Source: Calothrix sp. FI2-JRJ7 (lineage in GTDB: Bacteria; Cyanobacteriota; Cyanobacteriia; Cyanobacteriales; Nostocaceae). Taken from it: 64,000 nucleotides of DNA. The notes beneath the pieces were generated by a model, which searched no databases, was not told the DNA's origin, and saw only the letters and a list, made by a program, of their open reading frames with translations. The DNA is taken from contig JAHHGX010000074.1 of NCBI GenBank assembly GCA_019359675.1, forward strand, positions 22,165 to 86,164. The letters are read 5' to 3'. Below are positions 54,007-63,476 of the stretch, one piece after another; positions within the stretch are counted from its first letter, which is position 1; each line of letters opens with the position of its first letter. Both the position numbers and the translations under genes were made by a program.

Positions 54007-54245
54007 ATGACGTTAATCCCTAAAAAATGCATTCCAGCAAACAAAAGACTAGATTTTCGCCTTCATAAAAAAATAAACTATTTATTGCCGCCAACTATAT
54101 AACGGTAATATTTCTGTTATTTCCAAATTTATGTGCTGCTGAATCTGCAAAAGTTACTTCAAATACATGTAACGCTAATCTCGGTCTCCAACCAATCGCT
54201 CGCTTAGTATCTGCTCGTCGCATTAATACCAACAGCAGGAGTTAA
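54007..54245 (+). pseudogene. possible frameshifted small secreted protein
   Basis: The ATG at 54007 with AAAGGAAG just before it opens a 32-codon frame (MTLIPKKCIPANKRLDFRLH and so on) that ends at a TAA after an A-rich run. One frame shift at the seven-A run (about 54067) would join it to a second open segment encoding KNKLFIAANYITVIFLLFP, then NLCAAESAKVTSNTCNANLG, ending at 54245. Together these look like a signal peptide and a short mature part. The end overlaps cobA in antisense. It may be a decayed gene, slippage-dependent, or chance. Confidence 0.25.
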
Positions 54246-55001
54246 AACAGAATGCATTTGAACCACAGACCCAATTACCACAATAGCAGGCGCCTCGAAC
54301 TTACTTTTTTCAACTTGCTCAACAATAGTTTCGAGTACACCTATTAACTCTTCTTGATTAGAACGTGTTCCCCAACGAACTAAAGCAATGGGTGTTTCTT
54401 TACTCAAACCTGCCTTGGTTAACTCGTCAACTATATAAGCTAAATTGTGAATGCCCATGTAAATCACTATTGTCTCAGAACCGTGGGCTATCGCTTGCCA
54501 ATTTACAGCAGGACGATATTTACCTGCGGCTTCGTGACCTGTGACAAACGTTACTGATGAGCTATATAATCTGTGAGTTAAAGGAATACCCGCATAAGCA
54601 GGCGCCGCTATACCTGATGTAATACCGGGCACAACTTCCACAGACACTCCCGCATTTATCAACTCTTCCATTTCCTCGCCACCACGTCCAAAAATAAACG
54701 GGTCGCCACCTTTTAACCGCACAACAATAGCATTGGACTGCGCTTTCTCAATCATTAACTGCGTAGTTTCTTCTTGTAACAGCGAGTGTCTACCTTTGCG
54801 CTTTCCTGCATCAATTTTCTCTGCTTGTGGGTTAATCATTGCGAGAATTTGCGGACTCACCAAGGCATCATAAATGACCACATCCGCGCATTCAAGCAAC
54901 GTTTTCCCTTTGAGCGTAAATAATCCAGGGTCACCAGGACCCGCACCAACAAGATATACTTTTCCTACAAATTCGTTCTTTTTAATCTCGGTGCAATTCA
55001 T
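54204..55001 (-). CDS. cobA: uroporphyrinogen-III C-methyltransferase
   Basis: 265 residues: VYLVGAGPGDPGLFTLKGKT at the SAM-binding start, VIYDALVSPQIL, VVRLKGGDPFIFGRGGEEME, VVPGITSGIAAPAYAGIPLT and a late TPIALVRWGTRSNQEELIG. These are the landmark motifs of SUMT (CobA/SirA), which methylates uroporphyrinogen III twice to make precorrin-2 for siroheme and cobalamin. It follows the CbiX-type chelatase gene with a four-base overlap, forming a two-gene siroheme/cobalamin operon. It lacks the CysG N-terminal half, as usual in cyanobacteria. Confidence 0.95.
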   Translation of the reverse strand: MNCTEIKKNEFVGKVYLVGAGPGDPGLFTLKGKTLLECADVVIYDALVSPQILAMINPQAEKIDAGKRKGRHSLLQEETTQLMIEKAQSNAIVVRLKGGDPFIFGRGGEEMEELINAGVSVEVVPGITSGIAAPAYAGIPLTHRLYSSSVTFVTGHEAAGKYRPAVNWQAIAHGSETIVIYMGIHNLAYIVDELTKAGLSKETPIALVRWGTRSNQEELIGVLETIVEQVEKSKFEAPAIVVIGSVVQMHSVLTPAVGINATSRY

Positions 55002-55798
55002 TTATGCAAATAATCCCAAATTAAATCAGCAAATTCTTCGTTGACTCCCAGTGGCTGCGCTAATTTTAAACTCACCCCAGGAAATTGTAATTCTAGCTTT
55101 TCTATCGCAGTTTCGATAGCGTCAGTTATGCCACCCGTGAATAAAAAGTATGGGATAACCGCAATTTCTGTATAACCAGAAGAAGCAAATTCTTTCACTC
55201 GTAGCTCTAACTTTGGCTGTACTGCCCAATATGCTGTAGTTAAACCTAAATTTGCCGCTAGTGTTTCGGTATGATGTTCAAAACCGGAACGACGACTGCC
55301 ATGTGCCAATAATATATACTTTTGCGCCCGAATACTATTCTTTTGTAAGCGAACCAAGTCAGCCAAACCACTGTGACAACCTATATAAGGTTGTAAATCA
55401 ATTACGACATTATCACCTAAAATTCTTTGTGCAGCTTCAACTTCTGTAGGAATATCCTCCATAACATGGACTCCTGCAAGAAGGAACAAAGGTAAAATTT
55501 TGAGGTGCAGTGATTGTTGGTTTGAGCGTGACAGAATATTTTGGGCAAACTCTACTATTTGCAAATGCAGTGGTTGAGGTTGTAACTCTAAATAAGCTGT
55601 ACCAACTGTCTCATATTTAGTCTCACATTGAGGAGGTGCCGCAACACCAGCGTACTTACTGTAACTAATCTTGTCTTGTTGACTTTCGATTTTCTGGAAA
55701 CGTGACTGTACAGAGAAAGCAAGATGCGACATTGCAATTTCTGGACGTGGGTCATGACTTCCGTGAGAAACGAGCAGGTACGCAGATAACATTGGCAT
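54998..55798 (-). CDS. CbiX/SirB-type sirohydrochlorin chelatase
   Basis: 266 residues, about twice the length of a minimal CbiX-S protein. The first half starts LLVSHGSHDPRPEIAM, and the second has ILLAHGSRRSGFEHHTETLA, so two chelatase-like modules are present, each with an HGS metal-binding His. The LPLFLLAGVHVMEDIP and IPYFLFTGGITDAIE segments match the CbiX family. It inserts Fe2+ or Co2+ into sirohydrochlorin. The four-base overlap with cobA confirms the pathway link. Confidence 0.88.
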   Translation of the reverse strand: MPMLSAYLLVSHGSHDPRPEIAMSHLAFSVQSRFQKIESQQDKISYSKYAGVAAPPQCETKYETVGTAYLELQPQPLHLQIVEFAQNILSRSNQQSLHLKILPLFLLAGVHVMEDIPTEVEAAQRILGDNVVIDLQPYIGCHSGLADLVRLQKNSIRAQKYILLAHGSRRSGFEHHTETLAANLGLTTAYWAVQPKLELRVKEFASSGYTEIAVIPYFLFTGGITDAIETAIEKLELQFPGVSLKLAQPLGVNEEFADLIWDYLHK

Positions 55799-55845
55799 TC
55801 AGTTACGTTACAAAAGTTAATTATAACTTATACTATCGCAACATT

Positions 55846-56139
55846 ATGAAACTAATCTTATACAGCAAACCTGGTTGCCATCTTTGTGAAGGGTTACAAG
55901 AAAAACTCGAACAAATAGCTGTTACACCAGATTTAAATTCAGATATCAACCTGCAAATCGAACTTCGTGACATTACAACGCGCGATGATTGGTATCAAGC
56001 ATATCAATACGAAGTTCCTGTGCTTTTTGTCGCCCAAGATACAGAAAATAATGGCAATGCTATAGAACGAATGATATCTCGCCCATCTCCACGCGCTACC
56101 GTCAAACAACTAGCGCAAATGCTACAAAAGTATATATAG
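55846..56139 (+). CDS. glutaredoxin-like protein (DUF836 family)
   Basis: 97 residues from the ATG at 55846; the upstream frame to 55702 runs antisense to the chelatase gene and is rejected. The start MKLILYSKPGCHLCEGLQEK carries the CxxC redox motif, and YEVPVLFVAQ with its cis-Pro is the second thioredoxin-fold landmark. The end (SPRATVKQLAQMLQKYI) is a helical cap. Proteins like this are small thiol oxidoreductases of unknown partner. It lies 85 bp before murE and may share its transcript. Confidence 0.85.
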   Translation: MKLILYSKPGCHLCEGLQEKLEQIAVTPDLNSDINLQIELRDITTRDDWYQAYQYEVPVLFVAQDTENNGNAIERMISRPSPRATVKQLAQMLQKYI

Positions 56140-56224
56140 ATACTTGTAAAAAAAAAGTATCTATGCGTATTTGTATAAAAAGAAAAATGGTGCAAAATAA
56201 GCGGAGTTAGAATGGAATTGTTAT

Positions 56225-57727
56225 ATGAAACTGCGTGAACTATTAGCATCTGTAAAAGATATTGTGCAATTGACCGAGCATCCAGCAATGGATATGGAGA
56301 TACACGGTTTAACAACCAACTCTCATGCTACGAGTCAGGGTGATGTATTTATAGGTATGCCAGGTACCCGCGTTGATGGTGGTGAATTTTGGGAAAGTGC
56401 TATCGGCGCCGGAGCAATTGCTGCGGTAATATCTGAACAAGCAGCCGAAAAAGTACCTCCTTCAGGGCAAGAAAGTGCTTGTGTGATAGTCGCTTCTGAC
56501 ATGACCAAAGTTTGTGCAAAATTAGCCGCAGCTTTTTATGGTTATCCTGGACACGCGATGAAGCTTGTAGGTGTAACAGGTACTAACGGTAAAACCACAA
56601 CTAGCCATTTAATCGAATATTTTTTAGAACGTGCGGACAAAGCAGTAGCTTTGATGGGAACTCTTTACACTCGCTGGAAAGGGTTTAACGAAACTGCCGT
56701 ACACACCACACCCTTTGCTGTCGAACTCCAAAAACAACTCGCAGCAGCAGTAAATGCGGGGAATGAATATGGAGTAATGGAAGTAAGTTCCCACGCTTTA
56801 GCTCAAGGAAGGGTTTCGGGATGTCAGTTTGAAGTTGCCGTATTTAGTAACTTGACCCAAGACCATTTAGACTACCACAAGGACATGGAAGATTATTTTT
56901 CCGCAAAAGCCTTGTTGTTTACTCCAGAATACCTTGGTGGCAGAGCCATCATTAATATAGATGACGCTTATGGAAAACGCTTAGTTGAAGCTTTAGATAA
57001 AGACAAAGTTTGGAGTTACAGCGTTAATAACTCTGGCGCCGATTTATGGATGAGTGATTTAAGCTACGAGCCAAATGGTGTAAGCGGCATAATGCACACC
57101 CCAATGGGAGACGTAGCATTCCGTTCACCGCTTGTCGGTCAATACAACCTCGAAAATCTACTATCAGCAGTAGGAGCAGTTTTACACCTCGGTATTGAAC
57201 TAGAAGTAATTGCAGGCGCCATTACCGACTTTCCTGGTGTACCTGGAAGAATGGAACGAGTGCAAATTGAAACAGCACAAGATATCAGCGTCATAGTAGA
57301 TTATGCCCATACTCCCGACAGCTTAGAAAACTTGTTAAAAGCATCGCGTCCATTTATACCAGGCAAAATGATTTGCGTATTTGGCTGCGGTGGAGATAGA
57401 GACAGAACCAAACGTCCCAAAATGGGTAAAATAGCCGCAGAACTTGCTGACATTGCAGTTGTCACCTCAGACAACCCACGTACAGAAGACCCCGAAAAAA
57501 TCTTACAAGATATTTTGGCAGGTATTCCCGAATCAATTAACCCACTTGTAGTAAGCGACCGTGCGACAGCTATCCGCACAGCAATTTTACAAGCACAACC
57601 AGGTGATGGGATATTGCTGGCAGGTAAGGGGCACGAAGATTATCAGATTCTTGGAACTGAAAAAATTCACTTTGACGACCGAGAACACGCACGCGAAGCT
57701 TTAGCTGAAAGAGCGAAAGGTAAATAG
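56225..57727 (+). CDS. murE: UDP-N-acetylmuramoyl-tripeptide synthetase
   Basis: 500 residues: ATP-binding LVGVTGTNGKTTTSHLIEYF, the EVSSHALAQGRV segment typical of MurE, VDYAHTPDSLENLLKA, VFGCGGDRDRTKRPKMG and SDNPRTEDPEKI. The DNPR motif indicates meso-diaminopimelate specificity. MurE adds this residue to UDP-MurNAc-L-Ala-D-Glu in peptidoglycan synthesis. Length and motifs are complete. Downstream, a GTAACGGAT repeat block (57730-57795) probably lies beyond its transcript end. Confidence 0.96.
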   Translation: MKLRELLASVKDIVQLTEHPAMDMEIHGLTTNSHATSQGDVFIGMPGTRVDGGEFWESAIGAGAIAAVISEQAAEKVPPSGQESACVIVASDMTKVCAKLAAAFYGYPGHAMKLVGVTGTNGKTTTSHLIEYFLERADKAVALMGTLYTRWKGFNETAVHTTPFAVELQKQLAAAVNAGNEYGVMEVSSHALAQGRVSGCQFEVAVFSNLTQDHLDYHKDMEDYFSAKALLFTPEYLGGRAIINIDDAYGKRLVEALDKDKVWSYSVNNSGADLWMSDLSYEPNGVSGIMHTPMGDVAFRSPLVGQYNLENLLSAVGAVLHLGIELEVIAGAITDFPGVPGRMERVQIETAQDISVIVDYAHTPDSLENLLKASRPFIPGKMICVFGCGGDRDRTKRPKMGKIAAELADIAVVTSDNPRTEDPEKILQDILAGIPESINPLVVSDRATAIRTAILQAQPGDGILLAGKGHEDYQILGTEKIHFDDREHAREALAERAKGK

Positions 57728-57729
57728 GC

Positions 57730-57795
57730 AATGGATGTAACGGATGTAACGGATGGTTTTTTCATTTATCCGTTACATCTGTTGTGTTCGTTGTA
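57730..57795. repeat. GTAACGGAT short tandem repeat and its complement
   Basis: GGATGTAACGGATGTAACGG is followed by ATCCGTTACATCTGTTGTG, forming a potential stem just after murE. Similar blocks are at 44876-44945 and 51329-51349. It looks like a short tandemly repeated repetitive sequence of cyanobacteria and may act as a terminator. Confidence 0.65.
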
Positions 57796-57896
57796 AAAAT
57801 AATTTTGTTAGAAATGGACACATCCAGGTGACAATGTAAGGCAGTATTATTTATTGCTTTATACTGACTTCTTAATAGCTTGGTTTTGCTTTACCC

Positions 57897-59267
57897 ATGA
57901 ACGTATCTCTGACTCAAGACTTTTCTATATATAAATTGGCAGCAGGCGCCGAAAATGCTCCCAACACTATGGCTGTTAGCCCTTCCGCGCTGCTTGCTAC
58001 CTTGCGCGCGCAAATTGATTTGTTAATTGAACAACAAATACCAGCGACGTTATGGGTAAAGCTACCAAAAGGCAATATTTGGCACTCCGAGCTTCAACGC
58101 TATGAAAAGCGCGCATTACCAGGAGCAACTATTTACACATATCATTTAACTGGTAATAAGGAGATTGAAGCGATACCTAAAGATACCCTTTCTCAGTCTT
58201 CGTCGCATTCACCTATATATTTAAACTCGAATCAGTTGCAGCGTGAGTATTTTTGGATTGTTGAGTCTCCCAAGTTTTGCAGCTTGGTTGTAGCGTTACG
58301 TCCTTCTAGAAGTCGCATCAAAAGAACTGGCGCCAATAAGTCAAAACCCCTTTTAGTTGCTATTACTTCTTATGAACATAGTATTATACATCAAGTTACA
58401 GCATCTTTACCATTAAAAGGCGAAACTGAAAGCTCTACAAATAATACAGAACCAGCACTGTTAGGTAACTTAATTGTCAAGCAAATGCGGCGCCAAGAAG
58501 AAATAAGCGTCACTCGTAGTAAAAAGCGGCTTGAGACATTAAAGCAACGAAATCAAAATTTGTATACTACGCTACAGCAAAAAGACGATTATTTAATTCA
58601 AGTTTGTCAGGAGTTACGGACACCTGTAACGCATATGAAAACAGCTTTATCATTGTTTAACTCCCCGTCGCTCAAAACGTTGCAGCGACAACGGTATCAG
58701 CAAATGCTGAATAACCAGTGTGACCGTCAAACGGTGCTTATTAGTGGTGTTTTAGAATTAGTGGAATTAGAAAGAAGCTTACAATTTGCCAATTTTGAGA
58801 CAGTGCGTCTTTCGGATATTATTCCTGGTGTAGTTAGCACTTATCAACCGCTAGCTACCGAAAAAGGTATCATGCTGGCATATACAGTACCAACCGACCT
58901 ACCACCCGTATCATTCATTGTTGGTGGACTTAGACAAATAATGATTAATCTACTTGCAAATAGTATTACCTTCACACCCGAAGGAGGACAAGTTTGGGTG
59001 AAAGCGCGTACCTCTGGAGAATACGTTTACCTAGAAATTCGTGATACTGGTATAGGTATCGCTGAAAGCGAACTACCCAAAATATTCAACCGCTTTTACA
59101 GTCATCGTCCCCCAAGCATTGAAGAACCAGGAGGCGCCGGACTTGGGCTAAGTGTGGTTCAATATTACTTAGAAAAATCAGGTGGTAGTATCTTAGTCAA
59201 AAGTAGACTAACAGAAGGCACCACCTTTACCGTTCAACTTACAGCAACCCCAGAAAGGCAACATTAA
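57897..59267 (+). CDS. DICT-domain histidine-kinase-like protein lacking the phospho-acceptor His
   Basis: 456 residues. The N-terminal 190 residues resemble a DICT sensory domain. A coiled coil leads into a dimerisation-like segment YLIQVCQELRTPVTHMKTAL. There the usual His of the H-box is Gln238 (codon CAG), while the following E-L-R-T-P is intact. The ATPase domain is complete: NLLANSITFTPEGG (N-box), IRDTGIGIAESELPKIFNRF (G1) and GGAGLGLSVVQYYLEKSGG (G2). It may bind ATP without autophosphorylating, act through another residue, or signal as a pseudokinase. A response regulator gene converges on it with a 4-bp overlap. Confidence 0.85.
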   Translation: MNVSLTQDFSIYKLAAGAENAPNTMAVSPSALLATLRAQIDLLIEQQIPATLWVKLPKGNIWHSELQRYEKRALPGATIYTYHLTGNKEIEAIPKDTLSQSSSHSPIYLNSNQLQREYFWIVESPKFCSLVVALRPSRSRIKRTGANKSKPLLVAITSYEHSIIHQVTASLPLKGETESSTNNTEPALLGNLIVKQMRRQEEISVTRSKKRLETLKQRNQNLYTTLQQKDDYLIQVCQELRTPVTHMKTALSLFNSPSLKTLQRQRYQQMLNNQCDRQTVLISGVLELVELERSLQFANFETVRLSDIIPGVVSTYQPLATEKGIMLAYTVPTDLPPVSFIVGGLRQIMINLLANSITFTPEGGQVWVKARTSGEYVYLEIRDTGIGIAESELPKIFNRFYSHRPPSIEEPGGAGLGLSVVQYYLEKSGGSILVKSRLTEGTTFTVQLTATPERQH

Positions 59268-59665
59268 TTTATAGATTGAGTAAGCGTTTCAACCTCAGAA
59301 AACAGTCTATCAAAATCGATAGGCTTACTAATATACCCATCTATGTTCTTATCAAAATCATCATAATCACATACATTATCCCAAGCCGTCAGCAATAAAA
59401 TAGGAATAAAAGGTAAATTGTTATTGCGTCGAATGCGTTTAGCAACTTCCAACCCATTTATTCCGGGCATCATCATATCCAATAAAATTAACCCTGGAGG
59501 CGAAGACTCGATGATGTCCAACGCTTCGTAACCATCTTCTGCTATTTTAACGTTGTAACCCTCAGTTTCTAAAAGCGTTTGCAACATCATGCAGTTGTCT
59601 AATATATCATCGACTACCAAAACGCTTCGATTCAAATTGTCTAGTTTTTTTCCAATGATATACAT
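59264..59665 (-). CDS. single-domain response regulator
   Basis: 133 residues from the ATG at 59663-59665; an upstream ATG to 59722 is possible but adds unconserved residues. The receiver fold is clear: VLVVDDILDNCMMLQTLLE (acidic pair), ILLDMMMPGINGLEVAK (phospho-acceptor Asp), PILLLTAWD (Thr switch) and DGYISKPIDFDRLFSEVE (Lys). No output domain follows, so it acts like a CheY-type relay or partner binder. It converges with the kinase-like gene, sharing 4 bp at the stop codons. Their pairing is plausible but unproven given the missing His. Confidence 0.88.
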   Translation of the reverse strand: MYIIGKKLDNLNRSVLVVDDILDNCMMLQTLLETEGYNVKIAEDGYEALDIIESSPPGLILLDMMMPGINGLEVAKRIRRNNNLPFIPILLLTAWDNVCDYDDFDKNIDGYISKPIDFDRLFSEVETLTQSIN

Positions 59666-59722
59666 ATATTTAGCTGATAATTCATATATTATTGATTTAT
59701 ATGCTAATTCTCCCAACTCCAA

Positions 59723-60104
59723 CTAAAACCGTCCTCTTACTTTAGACATGTCTAGAGGTAATATATTTAGAGCTTTCTTGTGGAATGGGCATCCTCCTCG
59801 CCCGTTCTATGTGAGGTGGGGTGGGCAAGAGAAAGCCCACCCCACAAGACTGTTAATTTGATTTTTGAAATATACTGCAAATGGGTAAAATACAGACTTC
59901 TGTCATGCTGAGGTACGAATGTCATGCTGAGGTACGAAGCATCTGGAATGCTCCAATTGTTAACAGGACTTACGATATTGTCACAATTGGCAGTTGGTGC
60001 GTGACGCTACAAGTCTTATCACTACGTTAAAATTTGTTCATAGCGTCACACACCCTACGGTTATTATGTGCCAATCGCGTAAGTCCTAGTTAAAATACAA
60101 GATG
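59723..60104. repeat. repeat-rich gap
   Basis: No gene is seen. Repeats present are: GGGCATCCTCCTCGCCCG with AGGTGGGGTGGGCAAGAG and GCCCACCCCACAA at 59785-59850, a GTCATGCTGAGGTACGAA pair at 59904-59940, GGACTTACG / CGTAAGTCC inverted copies at 59966 and 60078, and a GGTGCGTGACGCTACAAG / TAGCGTCACACACC hairpin at 59996-60054. It looks like accumulated mobile-repeat debris. Confidence 0.7.
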
Positions 60105-60275
60105 TTAAGTGTTTGAGTTAAATTGGTCTAGTCCCCATTGGTAAACTAAATCATTACGCTTTTTTCGGATTTTATATAATAACTTATACCATTTGTCGTT
60201 GGAATTGATTCTACGAAAGTTACACCAGCCTGATATTAACTTTTTAAATCCCGGTTTATAATCATTTGGATAATA
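60105..60275 (-). pseudogene. unidentified C-terminal gene fragment
   Basis: An open minus-strand frame of 56 residues between stops, without a start codon, reads YYPNDYKPGFKKLISGWCNF, then RRINSNDKWYKLLYKIRKKR, and ends VYQWGLDQFNSNT. Its varied, protein-like composition differs from random A/T-rich frames and suggests the tail of a once longer gene. I cannot name the family. It is surrounded by repeat debris, consistent with decay. Confidence 0.3.
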
Positions 60276-60312
60276 TTAGTTAATCATTTTCAGGACTTAC
60301 GCATGAAAAGCT

Positions 60313-60394
60313 AGAAACCTGGAATATACGTTGATAACATGTAATAAAAATGACGATTTGTCTGCGACAATGAATGCGTAGAAACCAGGTTTAT
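60313..60394. repeat. AGAAACC..GGTTT element, second copy
   Basis: AGAAACCTGG at 60313 and AGAAACCAGGTTTA near 60380 flank a spacer with AATAAAAATGACGATTTG, similar to the element at 41887-41952. GGACTTACGC at about 60294 and GCGTAAGTCC at about 60398 form an outer inverted pair. The whole may be a small mobile element. Confidence 0.6.
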
Positions 60395-60530
60395 GTAGCG
60401 TAAGTCCTAATTTTGACTCCATATTGTTTTAGGTTTAACTTCAAACGATTAAAGTCAATCTTTGGTATGAAATAACCTTGCATCTGAGACGTTATAATCA
60501 AAGCCACAGTTTTAATATTGGCTAAATAAA

Positions 60531-61136
60531 ATGAGTGCATTAGTACCCGTTGTTCAACACTCTGAAACTTCTGACAATACGCTGCGAATCTCTGAACTGC
60601 TGCAACGATTTTTGGAGCAGCATCAAGGGGATGAAGTCCGCTTGCGGGAGCTGCTGAACGAGATGGGAGATAGAGCGTTTGGCCCAACCCTGCTGATTTG
60701 CGCTTTACCTGAAGCCCTGCCGCTGCCTATCCCTGGTATTTCTGCCCTTGTTGCCGTGCCCTTAATGCTGGTTTCCGGTCAGTTAGTGCTTGGATTTCAG
60801 CAGCCCTGGTTGCCTGACCAGTTGCTAGACCAGCCCATCAAACGAGAACACTGTGAGCAGGTAATTAAGGGCGCCATTACTCTTCTCGAAAAGCTGGAAT
60901 ACTTTGTTCAACCCCGCTTGCCGTTTTTTACCAGCCCTGAAGCAGAACGTGGTGTCGGCGTAGTTTTGTTGTTCCTCAGCTTCATCATTGCCCTGCCCAT
61001 TCCGTTTGGGAATATGCTGCCCGCAATCGTCATCGTTCTCATTTGTCTTGGTTTGATTGAAAAAGACGGGCTAATCATTGCAGTCAGTGCGATGATCACT
61101 GGCATCAGTCCGGCACTTTTATTGTTGCTGCTCTAA
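60531..61136 (+). CDS. ExoD family exopolysaccharide synthesis protein
   Basis: 201 residues. The N-terminal helix segment LQRFLEQHQGDEVRLRELL is followed by GDRAFGPTLLICALPEALPL, the motif LPIPGISALVAVPLMLVSGQ, and two more membrane helices at the end. This is the ExoD family, first found to affect exopolysaccharide in rhizobia; its molecular role is unclear. Its codon choice and G/C content look higher than in its neighbours, so it may be a recent arrival. It is flanked by repeat-rich gaps on both sides. Confidence 0.85.
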   Translation: MSALVPVVQHSETSDNTLRISELLQRFLEQHQGDEVRLRELLNEMGDRAFGPTLLICALPEALPLPIPGISALVAVPLMLVSGQLVLGFQQPWLPDQLLDQPIKREHCEQVIKGAITLLEKLEYFVQPRLPFFTSPEAERGVGVVLLFLSFIIALPIPFGNMLPAIVIVLICLGLIEKDGLIIAVSAMITGISPALLLLLL

Positions 61137-61420
61137 TTACTGAGACTTAGCCCAGTTCCCCACTTACCCAAAGCATGATATTCGATGCCTTTATATCTCG
61201 GTAAAAAAATTTCTGTTAGTGTACCTGCTTTAAAATACTGAATATACTGTGAACGGATAGATATAGACTTTTGTCATGCTGAGGAACGTAAACGCAGTTT
61301 TCCCGCAGGGTAGCATCTTAAAAATTCTCACTGATTACAAAAGTAAAGTTGTGACCTGTTTTTAGTCTAATTGCCACAATCAGCAAAATTCAGCATACTG
61401 CTTTAATAACTTCTAAATAA
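61137..61420. other. gene-free gap with one dispersed repeat
   Basis: Only one clear element: TTTTGTCATGCTGAGGAACG, then TAAACGCAGTTTTCCCGCAG and GGTAGCATCTTA at 61272-61320, a variant of the repeat at 6771-6962. The rest is A/T-rich with no gene or tRNA recognised. Confidence 0.6.
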
Positions 61421-61540
61421 AAAACTCAAAATTTTCTAGTTAAAAAACTCTGCCAACAACGAAATCTACATCGAATATCTTGTAAAAAAGATTACCGCGT
61501 AATTTTTACTATTGATGAAAGGATGCTTTATCTTGGTTAA
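61421..61540 (+). pseudogene. RelE/ParE-type toxin remnant
   Basis: A 39-residue open segment without a start codon contains NLHRISCKKDYRVIFTIDER, the central strand pair of RelE-type ribonuclease toxins (R-I-x-x-x-DYRVIFTID). Everything upstream of the core and the catalytic C-terminus is missing, and a TAA follows at 61538-61540. It runs into the Cas10 fragment in another frame, so the two were joined by deletion. No antitoxin is adjacent. Confidence 0.4.
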
Positions 61541-62055
61541 TTAATTTTTCTGATGAGTGGAAACAGCATGGTGTACCTATTACGGTGAGTGTTGGTTTTG
61601 TTTGGGCAGGTCATAGTGTACCGCAACGCGATATATTAATGCATTGTCGCGAAGCTGAACAAAAAGCAAAGTCGTTAGGACGAAACCGCGTTACGATTCG
61701 AGTTGTGTTTAATAGCGGTCAGTTTATTGAATGGACTTGTCCCTGGCATTATTTAAATGTTTTCACTAAATATCAGGATAGGGACGGTAATTCTAATTGG
61801 AATCATATTTATGGTGATTTAGCACAGTTAGAAGCGCGCGGTGCTTTTAATACTAATGTGAAGAATTTTGATAAAAATTTAGTACTATCATTTTTTGATA
61901 TTTATTTCCCTGGTAAAGGCATAGAGTTACAAAATAATGATTTTGCAAGAGATATTATTGGTTATCAAGATGAAGATAAAGCTGGTGAGCGTGTTACAAA
62001 GCTAGTTGATTGGATACAGGGCTTAATCAAAGTTGGATTTCAAATGAACGAGTAA
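61519..62055 (+). pseudogene. C-terminal fragment of Cas10/Cmr2 (type III-B CRISPR)
   Basis: The open frame starts after a TGA at 61516-61518; a GTG at 61585 is only an artificial start. The residues WLINFSDEWKQHGVPITVSV, then GHSVPQRDILMHCREAEQKA and KSLGRNRVTIRVVFNSGQFI and EWTCPWHYL, match the second palm-domain end of Cas10/Cmr2, where the fold closes after GGDD. The C-terminal helical domain follows to the native stop. The N-terminal HD, first palm and GGDD portion is gone. This is a relic of a type III-B effector gene. Confidence 0.65.
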
Positions 62056-62102
62056 TTATTGACAAATTCTTAAACTATGTTTCAACATTTAATTTGTATT
62101 AG

Positions 62103-63016
<914 letters not shown>

Positions 63017-63040
63017 ATTATATACCTCTGTCATCCAATC

Positions 63041-63298
63041 TTATTTTACTGTTGGTTTTCCTATTGATTCCCAATATTCATAAACTTCTTGCGCTTGTTG
63101 TGCATTATCAATATCTCTCCCTTCAAATTGTTCTTTTCCTTCTCTATGCCACCATCTCTGAAAATCCTTATTGTCGTAGCCGTACCATTTATCGCGTTGT
63201 TTCTTCCTACCTCCCCTAAAGCTCTTACCCTTTTCTCCTTTTTCACCTCTTGATTCGTCGTTTACATAGTCGCTGTTTTCGTTGTTACTCGTACTCAT
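63041..63298 (-). CDS. putative polymorphic-toxin tail
   Basis: 85 residues. A charged, Gly/Lys-rich start (MSTSNNENSDYVNDESRGEK, then GEKGKSFRGGRKKQ) leads into DKWYGYDNKDFQRWWHREGK, then FEGRDIDNAQQAQEVYEYWE and SIGKPTVK. The W-Y-G-Y-D-N-x-F-x-x-W-x-H-R pattern resembles small C-terminal modules of polymorphic secreted toxins. No delivery domain is present, so this may be an orphan toxin cassette or part of a stand-alone pair with the HEAT protein. Neither toxicity nor the fold is proven. Confidence 0.55.
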   Translation of the reverse strand: MSTSNNENSDYVNDESRGEKGEKGKSFRGGRKKQRDKWYGYDNKDFQRWWHREGKEQFEGRDIDNAQQAQEVYEYWESIGKPTVK

Positions 63299-63476
63299 CT
63301 ATAGGCTGTTCTTTTGTAACATTTCTGTAACAAATCAACTTACCGATTTTACAACTTGATCTGCAACTTATATTTTATCTTAAGAGGATAAAAGCAGAAA
63401 ATATAGTTTTTATCACCAAGCATTAAAGCAATTGATTAATAAGGGTTTTGTTCATTGAGACTTGCAACACATACTT

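Noticed and set aside
60391..60687. Minus-strand frame overlapping exoD
   Set aside because: Antisense to a well-supported gene; no family resemblance.
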